From the NCBI GenBank assembly GCA_001724175.1, contig MEDT01000039.1, positions 1 through 64,000 of the forward strand: 64,000 nt of DNA, written 5' to 3'. This DNA comes from Cytophagaceae bacterium SCN 52-12 (GTDB lineage Bacteria > Bacteroidota > Bacteroidia > Cytophagales > Spirosomataceae). Under the pieces are notes generated by a model, which searched no databases, was not told the DNA's origin, and saw only the letters and a program-made list of their open reading frames with translations. The position numbers and the translations under genes were made by a program. This document shows positions 50,493-59,757 of the stretch, one piece after another (within the stretch, counting starts at the first letter, position 1; each line of letters begins with the position of its first letter).

Positions 50493-51077
50493 TTATCCGA
50501 AAATTTTAATCAGGGAGAGGATAAGGCCCCCGGCGATTTCAAAGTGGTTCCTGAGGTGCACGATCGCGCGGTGCAGGAGATTGCGGACAGACTGGTTGTT
50601 CATCTGCATGACAGACGAGATCTCTTCAAGGCTGAAGGAATGAAAATACCGCAGCTGTATGGCTTCCTGCTGGCGTTTCGGCAGCCTGTCGATGGCTTGC
50701 TTGAGCTGCGACAGCTGGCCGGAGCGGGTTTCCTGTTCTATAAGCTCCTGCTCCCGGGAAGCGTCCGCCAGGAGCTCGTCAATCCTGAAGCCCTGCTCGT
50801 AAGGCGATGGATCCGTCGACGTCCGGACGATCCGGTTCCGTAAAGAACGGAACAAATAATATTTAATGGAATCTGTTTCCGACAGCTTCTCCCGATGCAG
50901 CCAGATATGAAGGAACAGGTCGTGGATGCTGTCTTTGATCAACTGCCGGTTTGACGTGATCCGGTAGCCATAGCTCAGCAATTCGGCAATGTGCATCCTG
51001 TAAATGCTGCCAAATGCCTGGCTGTCCCCTTCGCGGAACCTGTTCCATAAATGAAGATCTGACGATGGAAAATCCAT
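50493..51077 (-). CDS. ECF RNA polymerase sigma factor, FecI type
   Basis: This 194-residue protein starts at ATG 51077 (MDFPSSDLHLWNRFREGD); a TTG 17 codons upstream would add an atypical leader. Region 2 (about 10-75) has KDSIHDLFLHIWLHREKL, and region 4 (about 125-175) has LPKRQQEAIQLRYFHSFSLE and QMNNQSVRNLLHRAIVHLR. The hydrophobic C-terminal tail (AGGLILSLIKIF) is the same type as in the sigma factor at 8083. It should direct transcription of the SusC/SusD locus to its left when the receptor signals. Confidence 0.93.
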   Translation of the reverse strand: MDFPSSDLHLWNRFREGDSQAFGSIYRMHIAELLSYGYRITSNRQLIKDSIHDLFLHIWLHREKLSETDSIKYYLFRSLRNRIVRTSTDPSPYEQGFRIDELLADASREQELIEQETRSGQLSQLKQAIDRLPKRQQEAIQLRYFHSFSLEEISSVMQMNNQSVRNLLHRAIVHLRNHFEIAGGLILSLIKIFG

Positions 51078-51362
51078 AGTGTGGAAACGATTCGGGTCCA
51101 AACTTACAAAGTCCGGCGATTCGGGCAATACTATCTCGCGTTAAACAATTATTAATATAAGTTTGAAGTCATTCATTTTTACCCGGCGCCGGATATTTAT
51201 TTACTGGATCCGCCCGGAAAGATTTTCCGGATTTATAAGATTCATTTGGGGTAGACGCCGTTTCATGCTACTTGTCAGGTAGTGGAGCACGCGCAGGTCC
51301 GGGCCGTTACGGAACAGGGCCGCCTGCTGCTCCGGGTTTTCATTACTTTATAAAACATCAGC

Positions 51363-52409
51363 ATGCATAAGATCGTATTAACATCGTTGTGGATTGCGGC
51401 AGGACTGGCTGCCAACGCGCAGCAAAAGCAGCCGGCTGCCTACCAGGTCGGGGCGGTTCAGAAAATCAATTCCGAAGTTTACCAGCTGGTGCATAATCCT
51501 GCCGACGGGAACATCTACGTGGCGGGCCCTAAAGCAGGCTTTAACAGGCAGGTTGACAATTTTGTATTCGTGCTCCGGGGTAGCGATCTCAAGGTGATCG
51601 ACTCTATCAATGTAGGTAAAAACCTGCCTTTCGGGATTGCGCTCAACAATAAAACCCAGACGCTTTATGTAGGGCATTCGATTCAGAACTCCGTAAGCGC
51701 CATAGAGCTGAAAACGAAAAAGCAAACGATCATCGCAGGCGCAAAGGAGAAGGGCAAAATCAGGGAGATCGTGGTGGACGAGGCTAAAAACCTTGTCTAT
51801 GTCTCCGACCACGGGAATCCTTCGGTCTGGGTGATCGACGGGAAAACCAACACGTTCGTGCAGGCGATAGATCAGCCGGGCGCGTACCTGATCGGACTTA
51901 ATGTCGACCCCGTGCGCGGACGCGTATATGCGACGGACGGCAACACTATGGAAGGCAATATCCTGGTATTCGATTCGGAAAAACGCGAGCTGGTCGGCAA
52001 GTACAGGACCTGGTCTTACTGTCCGCTCAACATCGCGGTCGACTATCGTAATAACCGGCTTTTTGTCAGCCAGTCGAACGACAACAATGTGACGGTTGTG
52101 GACGGCGCTACCGGGGAGATCATCAACAAGGTTTATCTGGGCTACGATGCATCTCCCATCGGGCTGGTTTTTGACGAGGAAAGGAACGTGTTGTATACCG
52201 CCAACCGTAACAAAAAGGAAGTAGCGGTGGTAGATGCGGACAATTTCAAGGTCAGAGAGCGGATACCTACCGGCGGACTGCCCAATACGATCAGCCTCGA
52301 CAAGGCTACCGGGCTGATTTATGTCACCAACAAAAATGCGGGTCGCGGCAAGACCGGGGAAGTGCTGGAAAATGCGAACACGGTGATCAAGATTTCCCGG
52401 ATCGATTAA
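51363..52409 (+). CDS. YncE-like beta-propeller protein, exported
   Basis: This 348-residue protein has a signal peptide (about 1-19, cut near ANAQQ) and seven-bladed propeller repeats of the YncE/YVTN type, for example GNIYVAGPKAGFNRQ, KTQTLYVGHSIQNSVSAIEL, NLVYVSDHGNPSVWVIDGKT, RLFVSQSNDNNVTVVDG and NVLYTANRNKKEVAVVDADN. YncE of E. coli is a periplasmic, Fur-regulated protein. The stop codon directly abuts the ATG of a TonB-dependent receptor gene, so the two form a coupled pair, a ligand-binding propeller with its importer. The ligand is unknown; a metal chelate or cofactor is a reasonable guess. Confidence 0.9.
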   Translation: MHKIVLTSLWIAAGLAANAQQKQPAAYQVGAVQKINSEVYQLVHNPADGNIYVAGPKAGFNRQVDNFVFVLRGSDLKVIDSINVGKNLPFGIALNNKTQTLYVGHSIQNSVSAIELKTKKQTIIAGAKEKGKIREIVVDEAKNLVYVSDHGNPSVWVIDGKTNTFVQAIDQPGAYLIGLNVDPVRGRVYATDGNTMEGNILVFDSEKRELVGKYRTWSYCPLNIAVDYRNNRLFVSQSNDNNVTVVDGATGEIINKVYLGYDASPIGLVFDEERNVLYTANRNKKEVAVVDADNFKVRERIPTGGLPNTISLDKATGLIYVTNKNAGRGKTGEVLENANTVIKISRID

Positions 52410-54776
52410 ATGAAACCGCTTTTCCGCATCGGGGTTTTGATCCTGATCTCTTTCCGGCTGGCAGGCCAGTCGGCGCTTGTCGAGGGCAGGGTGGCAGACA
52501 AGGGCAGCGGCCAGGCGCTGATCGGGGCGGTTGTAACAGCCCTCAGCCTGCCCGATTCGGCTGTAGTGCGGCAGACCACTACGACAGCGACCGGTAAATT
52601 CGGCCTGCTGGTGCCCCACGGAGGCCGGTATGCGCTGCAGGTAACATATGTCGGGTACGAAACGGCTTTCCTGCCCGCTGTACGGGTAAATAAGGAGCTG
52701 CTTATCCAGGCCGGCGACCTGATGCTGAAGGAGGATGCCGTTTTGCTCGGGGCAGTCTCGGTTTCCGGGAAGCGGGCGGCGATCAGCCAGGGAGTAGACA
52801 GGATGTCTGTCGATGTTTCAGGCAGCGCGATCGCGGAAGGCAACAATGTGCTGGAGCTTCTCGAGCGGACGCCCGGTATCAGCATGCAGGGCGAAGGCAG
52901 CTTTGCGGTAAACGGCAGAGAAGGCGCGAAAGTAATGCTTGACGGACGGACGACCTACCTCTCCGGCCCGCAGCTGGCGCTGCTTCTCAAAGGGATGCAG
53001 GCCAGGGATGTCGGCAAGATCGAAATCATGAGCAGCCCGTCGGCCCGCCAGGATGCCGAAGGCAGCGGAGGCCTCATCAATATCATCACGAAAAAGAACA
53101 GGAGATCGTCGGGATGGAGCGGCGATGTTTTCAGCCGGGGGACGCTCGGGCGGAGGCCTCAATACGCTGCCGGCGGTGGGCTCAGCTACAAAACCGAAAA
53201 GCTGAATGTATTCCTGAATGCCAGTCACGGGTACGATGAAAGCCGGGCGAGCAGCTATAACGAGCGGATTTTCACCGACAGCGAAAACGGGCTTTTGTCT
53301 ACGCGCCAGCATGACGCCAGCCGGACAGATCCCGGGAGGAACTATGCCGTGCGGGGAGGCTTCGAATTCACTCCCGATACAAGCAGCGTGGCCGGTTTTT
53401 CGGCCAACTGGATCAAAGGGCGCTATCTCAGCTTTTCAGATTCGGAGCTCGGGTTTTATGACCGCCGGCAAACGCTGCTCAGGCAGACAAAGACCCGCAG
53501 CGATTTCGATGAAATCTACAATAACCTCACCTACTCCCTCTATTATAACAGGCGTTTCAGAGGAGAAGGTCATGAGCTGAAAATCGCCGTTGACTATGCC
53601 CCGCACGGGAACGCGTATGACAACGGGTTCTATACGAGGTATTTTGATGAAAGGGGAAACGTCAGCCGCATGCCGTCCGCGCGGAGGAACGTCCAGGACC
53701 TGGGCAACACTACCTACGCCGCCGGCATAGATTATGTCCTGCCGGCAGGAAAAGATTCCAAAATCGAGGTGGGTTGGAAAGGAACCTACCTCTGCATCGA
53801 CAACAGCGTCGGGAATGATACGCTCCGGGACGATACGGAATGGATGCGGGACAACGCTACCTCCAACGCTTTCCGGTACGGCCAGCACCTGCAGGCGGGA
53901 TACCTGATCTACAGCTCGAAGTTTAAAAAGCTTTCGTACCAGGCGGGCCTCAGGGGAGAGTATACCGGGACCCTGGCCGACCAGGTAACCCTGCACGAGC
54001 GGGTGAAACGTCATTACTTCGACCTTTTTCCCAACCTTTACCTGAACTATCCGCTTTCGGACAGGCATCATGCCAGGCTGGCCTACAGCCGGAGGATCGC
54101 GCGTCCGGGAGATCACGACGTCAACATTTTCAGGGGGTATGAAGATCCTTTCAATTACTGGGAAGGGAACGCCTTTTTACGGCCGTCCAAAACCCATGTC
54201 CTGGAGCTGGGTCATGCTTTTGATAACCAATTGTTTACGACCGTATCCTATAACCGGGGGACCGACGTGATCATGCACATCGCGCGGATAGGAGAGCAGC
54301 CGGGGGAAACGCTCACCCGGCCTGAAAATGTGGGGACTTTTGCAAACTACGGGCTTAGCATCATGTATAATACTTCTTTTAATTCCTGGTGGGATGTTTC
54401 CAGCTACCTCAACGGGTTTCGAAACGAATACCGGGGCAGCTTTGGAGAGGTGCCGCTTGACAACAGCGCCAACAGCTGGTCGGCCAACACGCGGCACAGC
54501 CTGCGCCTGTCGGAAGCTTTCCAGCTGGAAGGGGTCGGCTACTATCGCTCCGGGACGGCATCAGGCGTGATGACGACGGCGCCTGCATACGGGCTCGACG
54601 TCAGCGTCAGCCGGTCGCTGGCGGAGAAGAAGCTGATGATCAGGCTGGCCGGTACGGGAATCATCCGGAACGGGAAGCCCGAAACAAGCGCTTTGTACGG
54701 GAATTTGCGAAGTTTCGGGTACGCCCGGCCCGATAACCGCAAAGTGACGCTGTCGCTGAGCTACAGGTTTGAATGA
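52410..54776 (+). CDS. TonB-dependent receptor, outer-membrane beta-barrel family (OMP_b-brl_3 type)
   Basis: This 788-residue outer-membrane protein has a signal peptide (about 1-20), a CarboxypepD_reg-like domain (about 24-105, VEGRVADKGSGQALIGAVVT and YVGYETAFLPAV), and a plug with LERTPGISMQGEGSFAVNGR and SSPSARQDAEGSGGLINIIT. A barrel follows, ending in LSLSYRFE. The plug type and length are those of the single-gene receptors common in Bacteroidota, not SusC. It starts at the base after the YncE-like stop. A perfect hairpin overlaps its stop codon. Confidence 0.92.
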   Translation: MKPLFRIGVLILISFRLAGQSALVEGRVADKGSGQALIGAVVTALSLPDSAVVRQTTTTATGKFGLLVPHGGRYALQVTYVGYETAFLPAVRVNKELLIQAGDLMLKEDAVLLGAVSVSGKRAAISQGVDRMSVDVSGSAIAEGNNVLELLERTPGISMQGEGSFAVNGREGAKVMLDGRTTYLSGPQLALLLKGMQARDVGKIEIMSSPSARQDAEGSGGLINIITKKNRRSSGWSGDVFSRGTLGRRPQYAAGGGLSYKTEKLNVFLNASHGYDESRASSYNERIFTDSENGLLSTRQHDASRTDPGRNYAVRGGFEFTPDTSSVAGFSANWIKGRYLSFSDSELGFYDRRQTLLRQTKTRSDFDEIYNNLTYSLYYNRRFRGEGHELKIAVDYAPHGNAYDNGFYTRYFDERGNVSRMPSARRNVQDLGNTTYAAGIDYVLPAGKDSKIEVGWKGTYLCIDNSVGNDTLRDDTEWMRDNATSNAFRYGQHLQAGYLIYSSKFKKLSYQAGLRGEYTGTLADQVTLHERVKRHYFDLFPNLYLNYPLSDRHHARLAYSRRIARPGDHDVNIFRGYEDPFNYWEGNAFLRPSKTHVLELGHAFDNQLFTTVSYNRGTDVIMHIARIGEQPGETLTRPENVGTFANYGLSIMYNTSFNSWWDVSSYLNGFRNEYRGSFGEVPLDNSANSWSANTRHSLRLSEAFQLEGVGYYRSGTASGVMTTAPAYGLDVSVSRSLAEKKLMIRLAGTGIIRNGKPETSALYGNLRSFGYARPDNRKVTLSLSYRFE

Positions 54777-54803
54777 ACCGGCTGCCCGCCTCGCAGCCGG
54801 TTC
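54775..54803 (+). terminator. Terminator hairpin overlapping the receptor stop codon
   Basis: The perfect 11-bp arms GAACCGGCTGC and GCAGCCGGTTC flank a 7-nt loop. The left arm starts inside the TGA stop. Confidence 0.6.
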
Positions 54804-54885
54804 TTGAAAGCGGAAGATTTGCACTGCAGATGTACGCATTCCGGACCGGCGGGCGTTAATGAAGGAATAAGCCGGTGATAACGCC

Positions 54886-54936
54886 GGCTGATAGCTGACA
54901 GCCGATGGCTGATCGCTTTTTATACGGATTATACGG
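54886..54936 (+). repeat. 3' block of the intercistronic repeat (copy 3)
   Basis: GCTGATAGCTGACAGCCGATGGCTGATCGC followed by TTTTTATACGGATTATACGG lies directly before the ATG at 54937. It matches the 3' blocks at 13582-13628 and 38621-38667 in order and position, without the GC-rich and 23-bp modules. The longest common units are GCTGA and TTTTATAC. Confidence 0.55.
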
Positions 54937-55653
54937 ATGAAAGTAAAAGCAAATTGCTTCGGCTGGCTCCTGTTCGGGTTCCTGTTGTTTGGCTGGTCCC
55001 GGGAACCGTCCGGAGAGCAGGCGCCGCCGGGAAGCCTCCGGATCGAAAACCCGGTTGAGGAATGGCAGGCTTTATACGATTCGCTCGGGCTTGGTGCAAA
55101 GGGATTGTCGCAGAAAGCCTTCGAGCTGGCATGGACGGGGTTCAGTGAACTGAAGTACAGCAGGCCCTACCTGGCTATTGCCGACTTTACACAATCGTCA
55201 GGGAAAAAGCGGCTGTATGTGCTGGATATGGTAAAAAAGGAGCTGGTCATCCAGACGCTCGTAGCGCACGGGCGCAACTCGGGGGAGGAATATGCCAGCC
55301 GTTTTTCGAACCGGGAAGGATCCTACCAGTCCAGCCTCGGCTTCTACAGGACTGCGGGTACCTACCAGGGAAAACACGGGCTGTCGCTGCGGCTCGAAGG
55401 CGTGGAGCCGGGGATCAACGACCAGGCTGCGAGAAGGGCTATCGTCATGCATGGCGCCGAATATGTAAGCGAAAAGTTTATCCGGCTGACGGGAAGGCTG
55501 GGGAGAAGCCAGGGCTGCCCCGCCATACCCGTAGAAGAGCACAGGAAGCTGATAGGGCTTCTGAAAGAGGGGAGCGGATTGTTTATTTATGCCGACAGCG
55601 ATAAATATTTGGCAGATTCGCCTTTATTGAGTAAGCTTAGGCCAAGCGTTTAA
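54937..55653 (+). CDS. Murein L,D-transpeptidase catalytic domain protein (YkuD_2 type)
   Basis: This 238-residue exported protein has a signal peptide (about 1-22). The catalytic region (about 80-230) contains YLAIADFTQSSGKKRLYVLD, VAHGRNSGEEYASRFSN, MHGAEYVS and the active-site motif SQGCPAIP with Cys194. This is the pattern of the L,D-transpeptidase-like family found across Bacteroidota. The reaction would be cross-linking peptidoglycan stems at meso-DAP or attaching a protein to them. A second, different L,D-transpeptidase gene begins 20 nt downstream. Confidence 0.88.
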   Translation: MKVKANCFGWLLFGFLLFGWSREPSGEQAPPGSLRIENPVEEWQALYDSLGLGAKGLSQKAFELAWTGFSELKYSRPYLAIADFTQSSGKKRLYVLDMVKKELVIQTLVAHGRNSGEEYASRFSNREGSYQSSLGFYRTAGTYQGKHGLSLRLEGVEPGINDQAARRAIVMHGAEYVSEKFIRLTGRLGRSQGCPAIPVEEHRKLIGLLKEGSGLFIYADSDKYLADSPLLSKLRPSV

Positions 55654-55673
55654 ACCCCGTTTACAGGCCACCG

Positions 55674-57287
55674 ATGATGCGTACCCTTACTTTGGTCGTT
55701 TTCCTGGCGACAGCTTTTCTTGTATGGAACTGTGCTCAAAAGAAGAAGCCGGCTTTTGAGATAGCCGGACTGGACACGACGATTACAGCCAAAAATTCTT
55801 TCAGTGAGCTGTTCCTCGATTCGGCCGCTCTTACCCGCTTTACAGAGGGGCGGGCGCTGCACGACAGTCTCGCCGCGCGTATGCGCAGCTTCTACAACAG
55901 CCGGAATTACCAGTTTGCGTGGTTTTTCCCGACCGGTATGGCCGATTATGTGCGTACGTTTCTCAATATGCAGAACCAGTACCTCTATTATTCAGGCGAC
56001 AGCACTATCTATCTTTCCGGGCTGGAGGCGCGTATCGATTCGCTTGCCGCCAGGACGGATATCAATCCCGCCGACAGCCTGATCCGCGATACGGAGCTTT
56101 TGCTTACCTACCAGTTTTTTCGCTATGCCTATTACGCCTATTCGGGCGACCGGCGCGTAAGCCTGCGCGACCTGGGGTGGTTCATACCCCGTAAAAAGCT
56201 GGACCTGGTACCGTTCCTCGATTCGCTGGTTGCCAATAAAGGGAGGCGGGTGGAGGAATATGAGCCGGTGAACCCCCAGTATAACAGGCTGAAGAATTTC
56301 CTGCTGCGTTTTTACGAGCTGGACAATGAAGCGCAGTGGACTGATCTGGTGCCGGGAAAAAAAGTATACAGGGAAGGAGATTCGGATGAGATCGTCAGGG
56401 AAGTAAGAAAGAGATTGTCGATGCTGGGCTACGGGGCTGAAGGGGAGGCAGACAGCCTGGCTACCGTTACGCCTGCGCTGACGGCCTCGGTAAAGGACTT
56501 CCAGGCGCATTACGGACTGCCGGGGGACGGACAGCTGAACGCCGCTTTTTTCCGGGAGCTGAATGTGCCTCCCCGGCAGCGGATCAGGCAGATACTGATC
56601 AATATGGAACGTATGCGCTGGATGCCCGAAAACCCGGATACGGATTACCTGCTGGTCAATATTCCCGAATTCCGCCTGCATGTATATGAGAAAGGAAAGC
56701 CTGCTTTCAGGATGAACGTGGTAGTAGGCTCAGCCGCGCACAATACGGTCGTGTTTTCGGACGTGGTAAGCCAGATCGTGTTCAGCCCGTACTGGAATGT
56801 GCCGGCCAGCATCCTTAACAACGAAATCCGCCCGGCGCTGGCGAAGAATCCCAACTACCTTGCACGCCACAATATGGAATGGCACGGATCGTCGGTACGG
56901 CAGAAGCCTGGGCCGCGCAATTCCCTGGGGCTCGTCAAGTTCCTTTTTCCCAACAGCTATAATATTTACCTTCACGATACGCCTTCCAAACAGCTGTTCG
57001 ACGAGTCGAAACGTGCGTTCAGCCACGGGTGCATCCGGGTTTCGGAGCCGCAGAAGCTGGCCGAATTCCTGCTGCGCAAGGATTCCACCTGGACCACCGA
57101 AAAAATCGTAGCCGCCATGCATGCAGGCAAGGAGCGGGCGGTACGATTGAAACCCCATGAGCAGGTACCGGTCGTGATCGGGTACTTTACAGCATGGGTG
57201 GGAAGCGACGGGAAGCTCAATTTCCGGAACGACGTGTATGGTCACGACCGGAAGATGGAGGCGCGGTATTTCGGAAGTGAAAAATAA
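55674..57287 (+). CDS. L,D-transpeptidase, YcbB/LdtD type
   Basis: This 537-residue exported protein has an N-terminal hydrophobic segment (about 5-18, lipobox-like LVWNC). A YcbB-type N-terminal helical domain (about 45-215) and a peptidoglycan-binding domain (about 235-300, VREVRKRLSMLGYG and VKDFQAHYGLPGDGQL) follow. The YkuD catalytic domain (about 325-480) contains LLVNIPEFRLHVYE and the motif SHGCIRVSEP with nucleophile Cys453. It makes 3-3 cross-links in peptidoglycan, bypassing beta-lactam-sensitive transpeptidases. Its length fits LdtD. It forms an operon with the smaller transpeptidase and ends 13 nt before a convergent gene. Confidence 0.92.
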   Translation: MMRTLTLVVFLATAFLVWNCAQKKKPAFEIAGLDTTITAKNSFSELFLDSAALTRFTEGRALHDSLAARMRSFYNSRNYQFAWFFPTGMADYVRTFLNMQNQYLYYSGDSTIYLSGLEARIDSLAARTDINPADSLIRDTELLLTYQFFRYAYYAYSGDRRVSLRDLGWFIPRKKLDLVPFLDSLVANKGRRVEEYEPVNPQYNRLKNFLLRFYELDNEAQWTDLVPGKKVYREGDSDEIVREVRKRLSMLGYGAEGEADSLATVTPALTASVKDFQAHYGLPGDGQLNAAFFRELNVPPRQRIRQILINMERMRWMPENPDTDYLLVNIPEFRLHVYEKGKPAFRMNVVVGSAAHNTVVFSDVVSQIVFSPYWNVPASILNNEIRPALAKNPNYLARHNMEWHGSSVRQKPGPRNSLGLVKFLFPNSYNIYLHDTPSKQLFDESKRAFSHGCIRVSEPQKLAEFLLRKDSTWTTEKIVAAMHAGKERAVRLKPHEQVPVVIGYFTAWVGSDGKLNFRNDVYGHDRKMEARYFGSEK

Positions 57288-57300
57288 ATAAACGGCTGCT

Positions 57301-58455
57301 TCAGGCCGGGCCCGGTATCGGGACCCTCCCGGCGCTGCTGCGCCGCTTTCCGGGCTTTTTCTTTCTTTTTCCCAGCCAGACCAGAAACCCGGTAAAAGGC
57401 AGGCTCGCCGAAATCAGGCTGGCCAGGAAGTAAAGAATTTTAGTCGGCATGCCCATTACCAGCCCGGTATGGATCCCGTAGTTGGCGCGCATGATCCAGT
57501 CGGCGGCCTTTTCCTCGCTCATGGGTTTTTCGGTCCTCCCTACCGGCGTGAGCGTCTGCAAGTCGAAGTAGATATAGCGCCAGGAGCCGTGGTGCATGTC
57601 CGTGCAGGTGTAAAGCGGCTCGTTAGGATCGTCCGGGTAGCCTATGATGACGGCTTCCTTGTTATGCATCGCGTATTCTTTCCTGACCTTATGCCAGACC
57701 TGATCGGTTTTAGCCATCATTTCCGCCTCTTCCATTGACACCGGGGCTTTTTCCTCCTTAGGCATATTCCTGCGTTCCTTCCGCGCCTTGTTGTCGCCGC
57801 CCGCAAGCCAGTAGACGCTGCTGCGGGCCCAGGTGAAGCTCATTACAAGACCGGAAATAGCCATGATCAGCGCAAAGATCAGGCTGTAGAAGCCCAGCAC
57901 GTTATGCAGGTCGTAGTTAACCCGTTTGAAGCCGGCTTTCCATTTGATCCGGAAGCTTTTCTCGCGGCTTACCCTTGTCCACTTTTTAGGCCACCACAGG
58001 ATGAGCCCCGAGATCAGCAGCAGGAAAAATATAAACGTTGCCCACCCGACAATGGGCCGGCCGATCTTATTGGGAAGCCAAAGATGGCGGTGACCTTCGT
58101 CGATGAAGTGAAAAAAGTCTTCGTGATCGACCAGCGCGAGCATTTCGGCGGTGTAAGGGTTTACATACAATACCGAATCCGAATTCAGGTTTATTTTTAC
58201 GGATTTGTCAAGCCCGTAATACCAGGCGCTGTTGATTTCCAGCCCGGGTACGAATTCTTTTACCGCCTTGAAAATGGCGGAAGGAGGGAGCTGTTCTTCG
58301 CTGGTACGCGGCTCGACCGTACGCCACGGATGGAAAAAGTCGGAAAGCTCCTCCTGGAATACCAGTATGCAGCCCGTAATGCTCAGGATGAAAACGACTA
58401 TGCCGGAGGCAAGACCCAGCCAGAGATGGAGCCAGGCGTTGATTTTGCTGAACAT
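57301..58455 (-). CDS. PepSY-associated TM protein, XusC-like
   Basis: This 384-residue inner-membrane protein has four main TM segments: about 10-32 (LWLGLASGIVVFILSITGC), 135-155 (GWATFIFFLLLISGLILWW), 185-205 (VLGFYSLIFALIMAISGLVM) and 345-368. PepSY regions lie between them, and the N-terminal INAWLHLWLGL start is typical of the PiuB/PepSY_TM family. Relatives act in iron-siderophore uptake or reduction at the inner membrane. It is the last gene of a minus-strand operon with a TonB receptor and DUF4374 lipoproteins, the composition of XusABC in Bacteroides thetaiotaomicron. A strong hairpin lies just upstream of its start. Confidence 0.9.
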   Translation of the reverse strand: MFSKINAWLHLWLGLASGIVVFILSITGCILVFQEELSDFFHPWRTVEPRTSEEQLPPSAIFKAVKEFVPGLEINSAWYYGLDKSVKINLNSDSVLYVNPYTAEMLALVDHEDFFHFIDEGHRHLWLPNKIGRPIVGWATFIFFLLLISGLILWWPKKWTRVSREKSFRIKWKAGFKRVNYDLHNVLGFYSLIFALIMAISGLVMSFTWARSSVYWLAGGDNKARKERRNMPKEEKAPVSMEEAEMMAKTDQVWHKVRKEYAMHNKEAVIIGYPDDPNEPLYTCTDMHHGSWRYIYFDLQTLTPVGRTEKPMSEEKAADWIMRANYGIHTGLVMGMPTKILYFLASLISASLPFTGFLVWLGKRKKKPGKRRSSAGRVPIPGPA

Positions 58456-58474
58456 AGAAATTGGTTAAGAGTAG

Positions 58475-58502
58475 TTCGCCCGTGTGCAGGCACACGGGCG
58501 AA
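58475..58502 (-). terminator. Strong intercistronic hairpin before the PepSY gene
   Basis: The perfect 12-bp arms TTCGCCCGTGTG and CACACGGGCGAA flank the loop CAGG (plus-strand reading). It lies between the DUF4374 stop (58519) and the PepSY start (58455). It could lower expression of the last gene or stabilise the upstream message. Confidence 0.6.
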
Positions 58503-58518
58503 TTGCGTATGAAGATTT

Positions 58519-59742
58519 TTATTCGTTGAGCTTGAAGAGCGTCGGCGTATTGTTGCTGCCTCCTTCCACCTTCAGACCCCGTTGGAAAGTGTTTTTAGCG
58601 CCGTCGTATTCCCAGACATAGATCGCGTCGGCAGTGGGATCGTTCACCGCGATGTAGGCTTTTCCTTCATGGACAACGGCCGAGCGTGAGTTCAGCACAA
58701 GCGGCAGGTCGAGCTTGCGGACCACCTGCTGGGTATTGACATCTACGACCAGGTATTCCCACATGGACGCATACCACCAGTCGTTCCATTCCTTAACGTT
58801 GGTTTCGGCGTCGTGGGCGCTGATCACGATCGCCTTCCCGTCGCCGAGATAGGCCACGCCCAGCTGCTTGTCGCCGTTCCTGATAGCCGATACGTTAAAG
58901 AAATAGCCGGGGTCGATCTCGAAACTGCCGTCTTTTACCCGGAAAAAGCCGGTCGGCATGTCAGGTTTGTTAGCGCCCAGGGCAATCGGGTGCGTCAGGA
59001 TATAGGTGTTGCCGTTTTCGGTAAACTGGCTGAAATACCCGTTGCGAAGCGCGCCGATAGGCGCCGATCTGCCGTCTTTGCTGGTGACCTTCAGGTTGGT
59101 CAGGCTGGGGAAATCCATTACGGCCAGGTAGGAAGAGTCGTAATGCACCTTTGTCGCTTCGTTGTAGAGCCCGTAGCCGATCAGGAGCTTGTTGCCTTTC
59201 GGAATGGCCGAGAAGATCCTCCTGCTATGGTCCGCCGGGATCCCGGTTTTTTCAAATTCCCCGCTTTTGACCAGGGTCATGGTGGCGGTGTTGACGATGG
59301 CGTACAGGTTGGAGCTCCTGGGGCCGAACATGACCTGGTTGTCGTCCAGCCATACATGCCATCCGAGGTACGGGCTGGGGAATTCCGTGAAGACGATTTC
59401 CGAGACGGTCGTCAATATGTCATTTTCAAACCGGTATTTGCCGAATTTGCCGGCATTGGGGTTCAGGTGGTAGAAATCGCGCCCTTTCTGGATGATGTTT
59501 TCCTCCCAGGTGAAGATATTCGTCACGTCGGTCCCTTTCCCGACCGGCGATATGACGCCCTCGGTAAGGGAACCGGCCCCTAACAGGTAGTTATTGCCGT
59601 TGTCGGCTGTGAATATGATCGCATATTCTCCGGGGGTTTCGGGGGTGGGAGTCTCCCCGTTGTCGTCGTCTTTGCATGAAGCAAGTCCTGCGAGAGATAC
59701 GATACCAAGGAACAGCAGCCCTTTTTTAAATGAATTGTACAT
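58519..59742 (-). CDS. DUF4374 beta-propeller lipoprotein, XusB-like
   Basis: This 407-residue surface lipoprotein has lipobox LAGLASC (Cys near 24), followed by the acidic run KDDDNGETP that often marks surface export in Bacteroidota. The DUF4374 propeller repeats are seen as YAIIFTADNGNNYLLGAGSL, FSAIPKGNKLLIGYGLYN, GAYLGDGKAIVISAHDAETN-type blades and VLNSRSAVVHEGKAYIAVND. XusB of B. thetaiotaomicron, a DUF4374 protein, binds siderophores at the cell surface. The gene lies 15 nt after the TonB receptor gene. A second DUF4374 protein is encoded upstream at 62287. Confidence 0.9.
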   Translation of the reverse strand: MYNSFKKGLLFLGIVSLAGLASCKDDDNGETPTPETPGEYAIIFTADNGNNYLLGAGSLTEGVISPVGKGTDVTNIFTWEENIIQKGRDFYHLNPNAGKFGKYRFENDILTTVSEIVFTEFPSPYLGWHVWLDDNQVMFGPRSSNLYAIVNTATMTLVKSGEFEKTGIPADHSRRIFSAIPKGNKLLIGYGLYNEATKVHYDSSYLAVMDFPSLTNLKVTSKDGRSAPIGALRNGYFSQFTENGNTYILTHPIALGANKPDMPTGFFRVKDGSFEIDPGYFFNVSAIRNGDKQLGVAYLGDGKAIVISAHDAETNVKEWNDWWYASMWEYLVVDVNTQQVVRKLDLPLVLNSRSAVVHEGKAYIAVNDPTADAIYVWEYDGAKNTFQRGLKVEGGSNNTPTLFKLNE

Positions 59743-59757
59743 GGTTTTTATGGTGAT

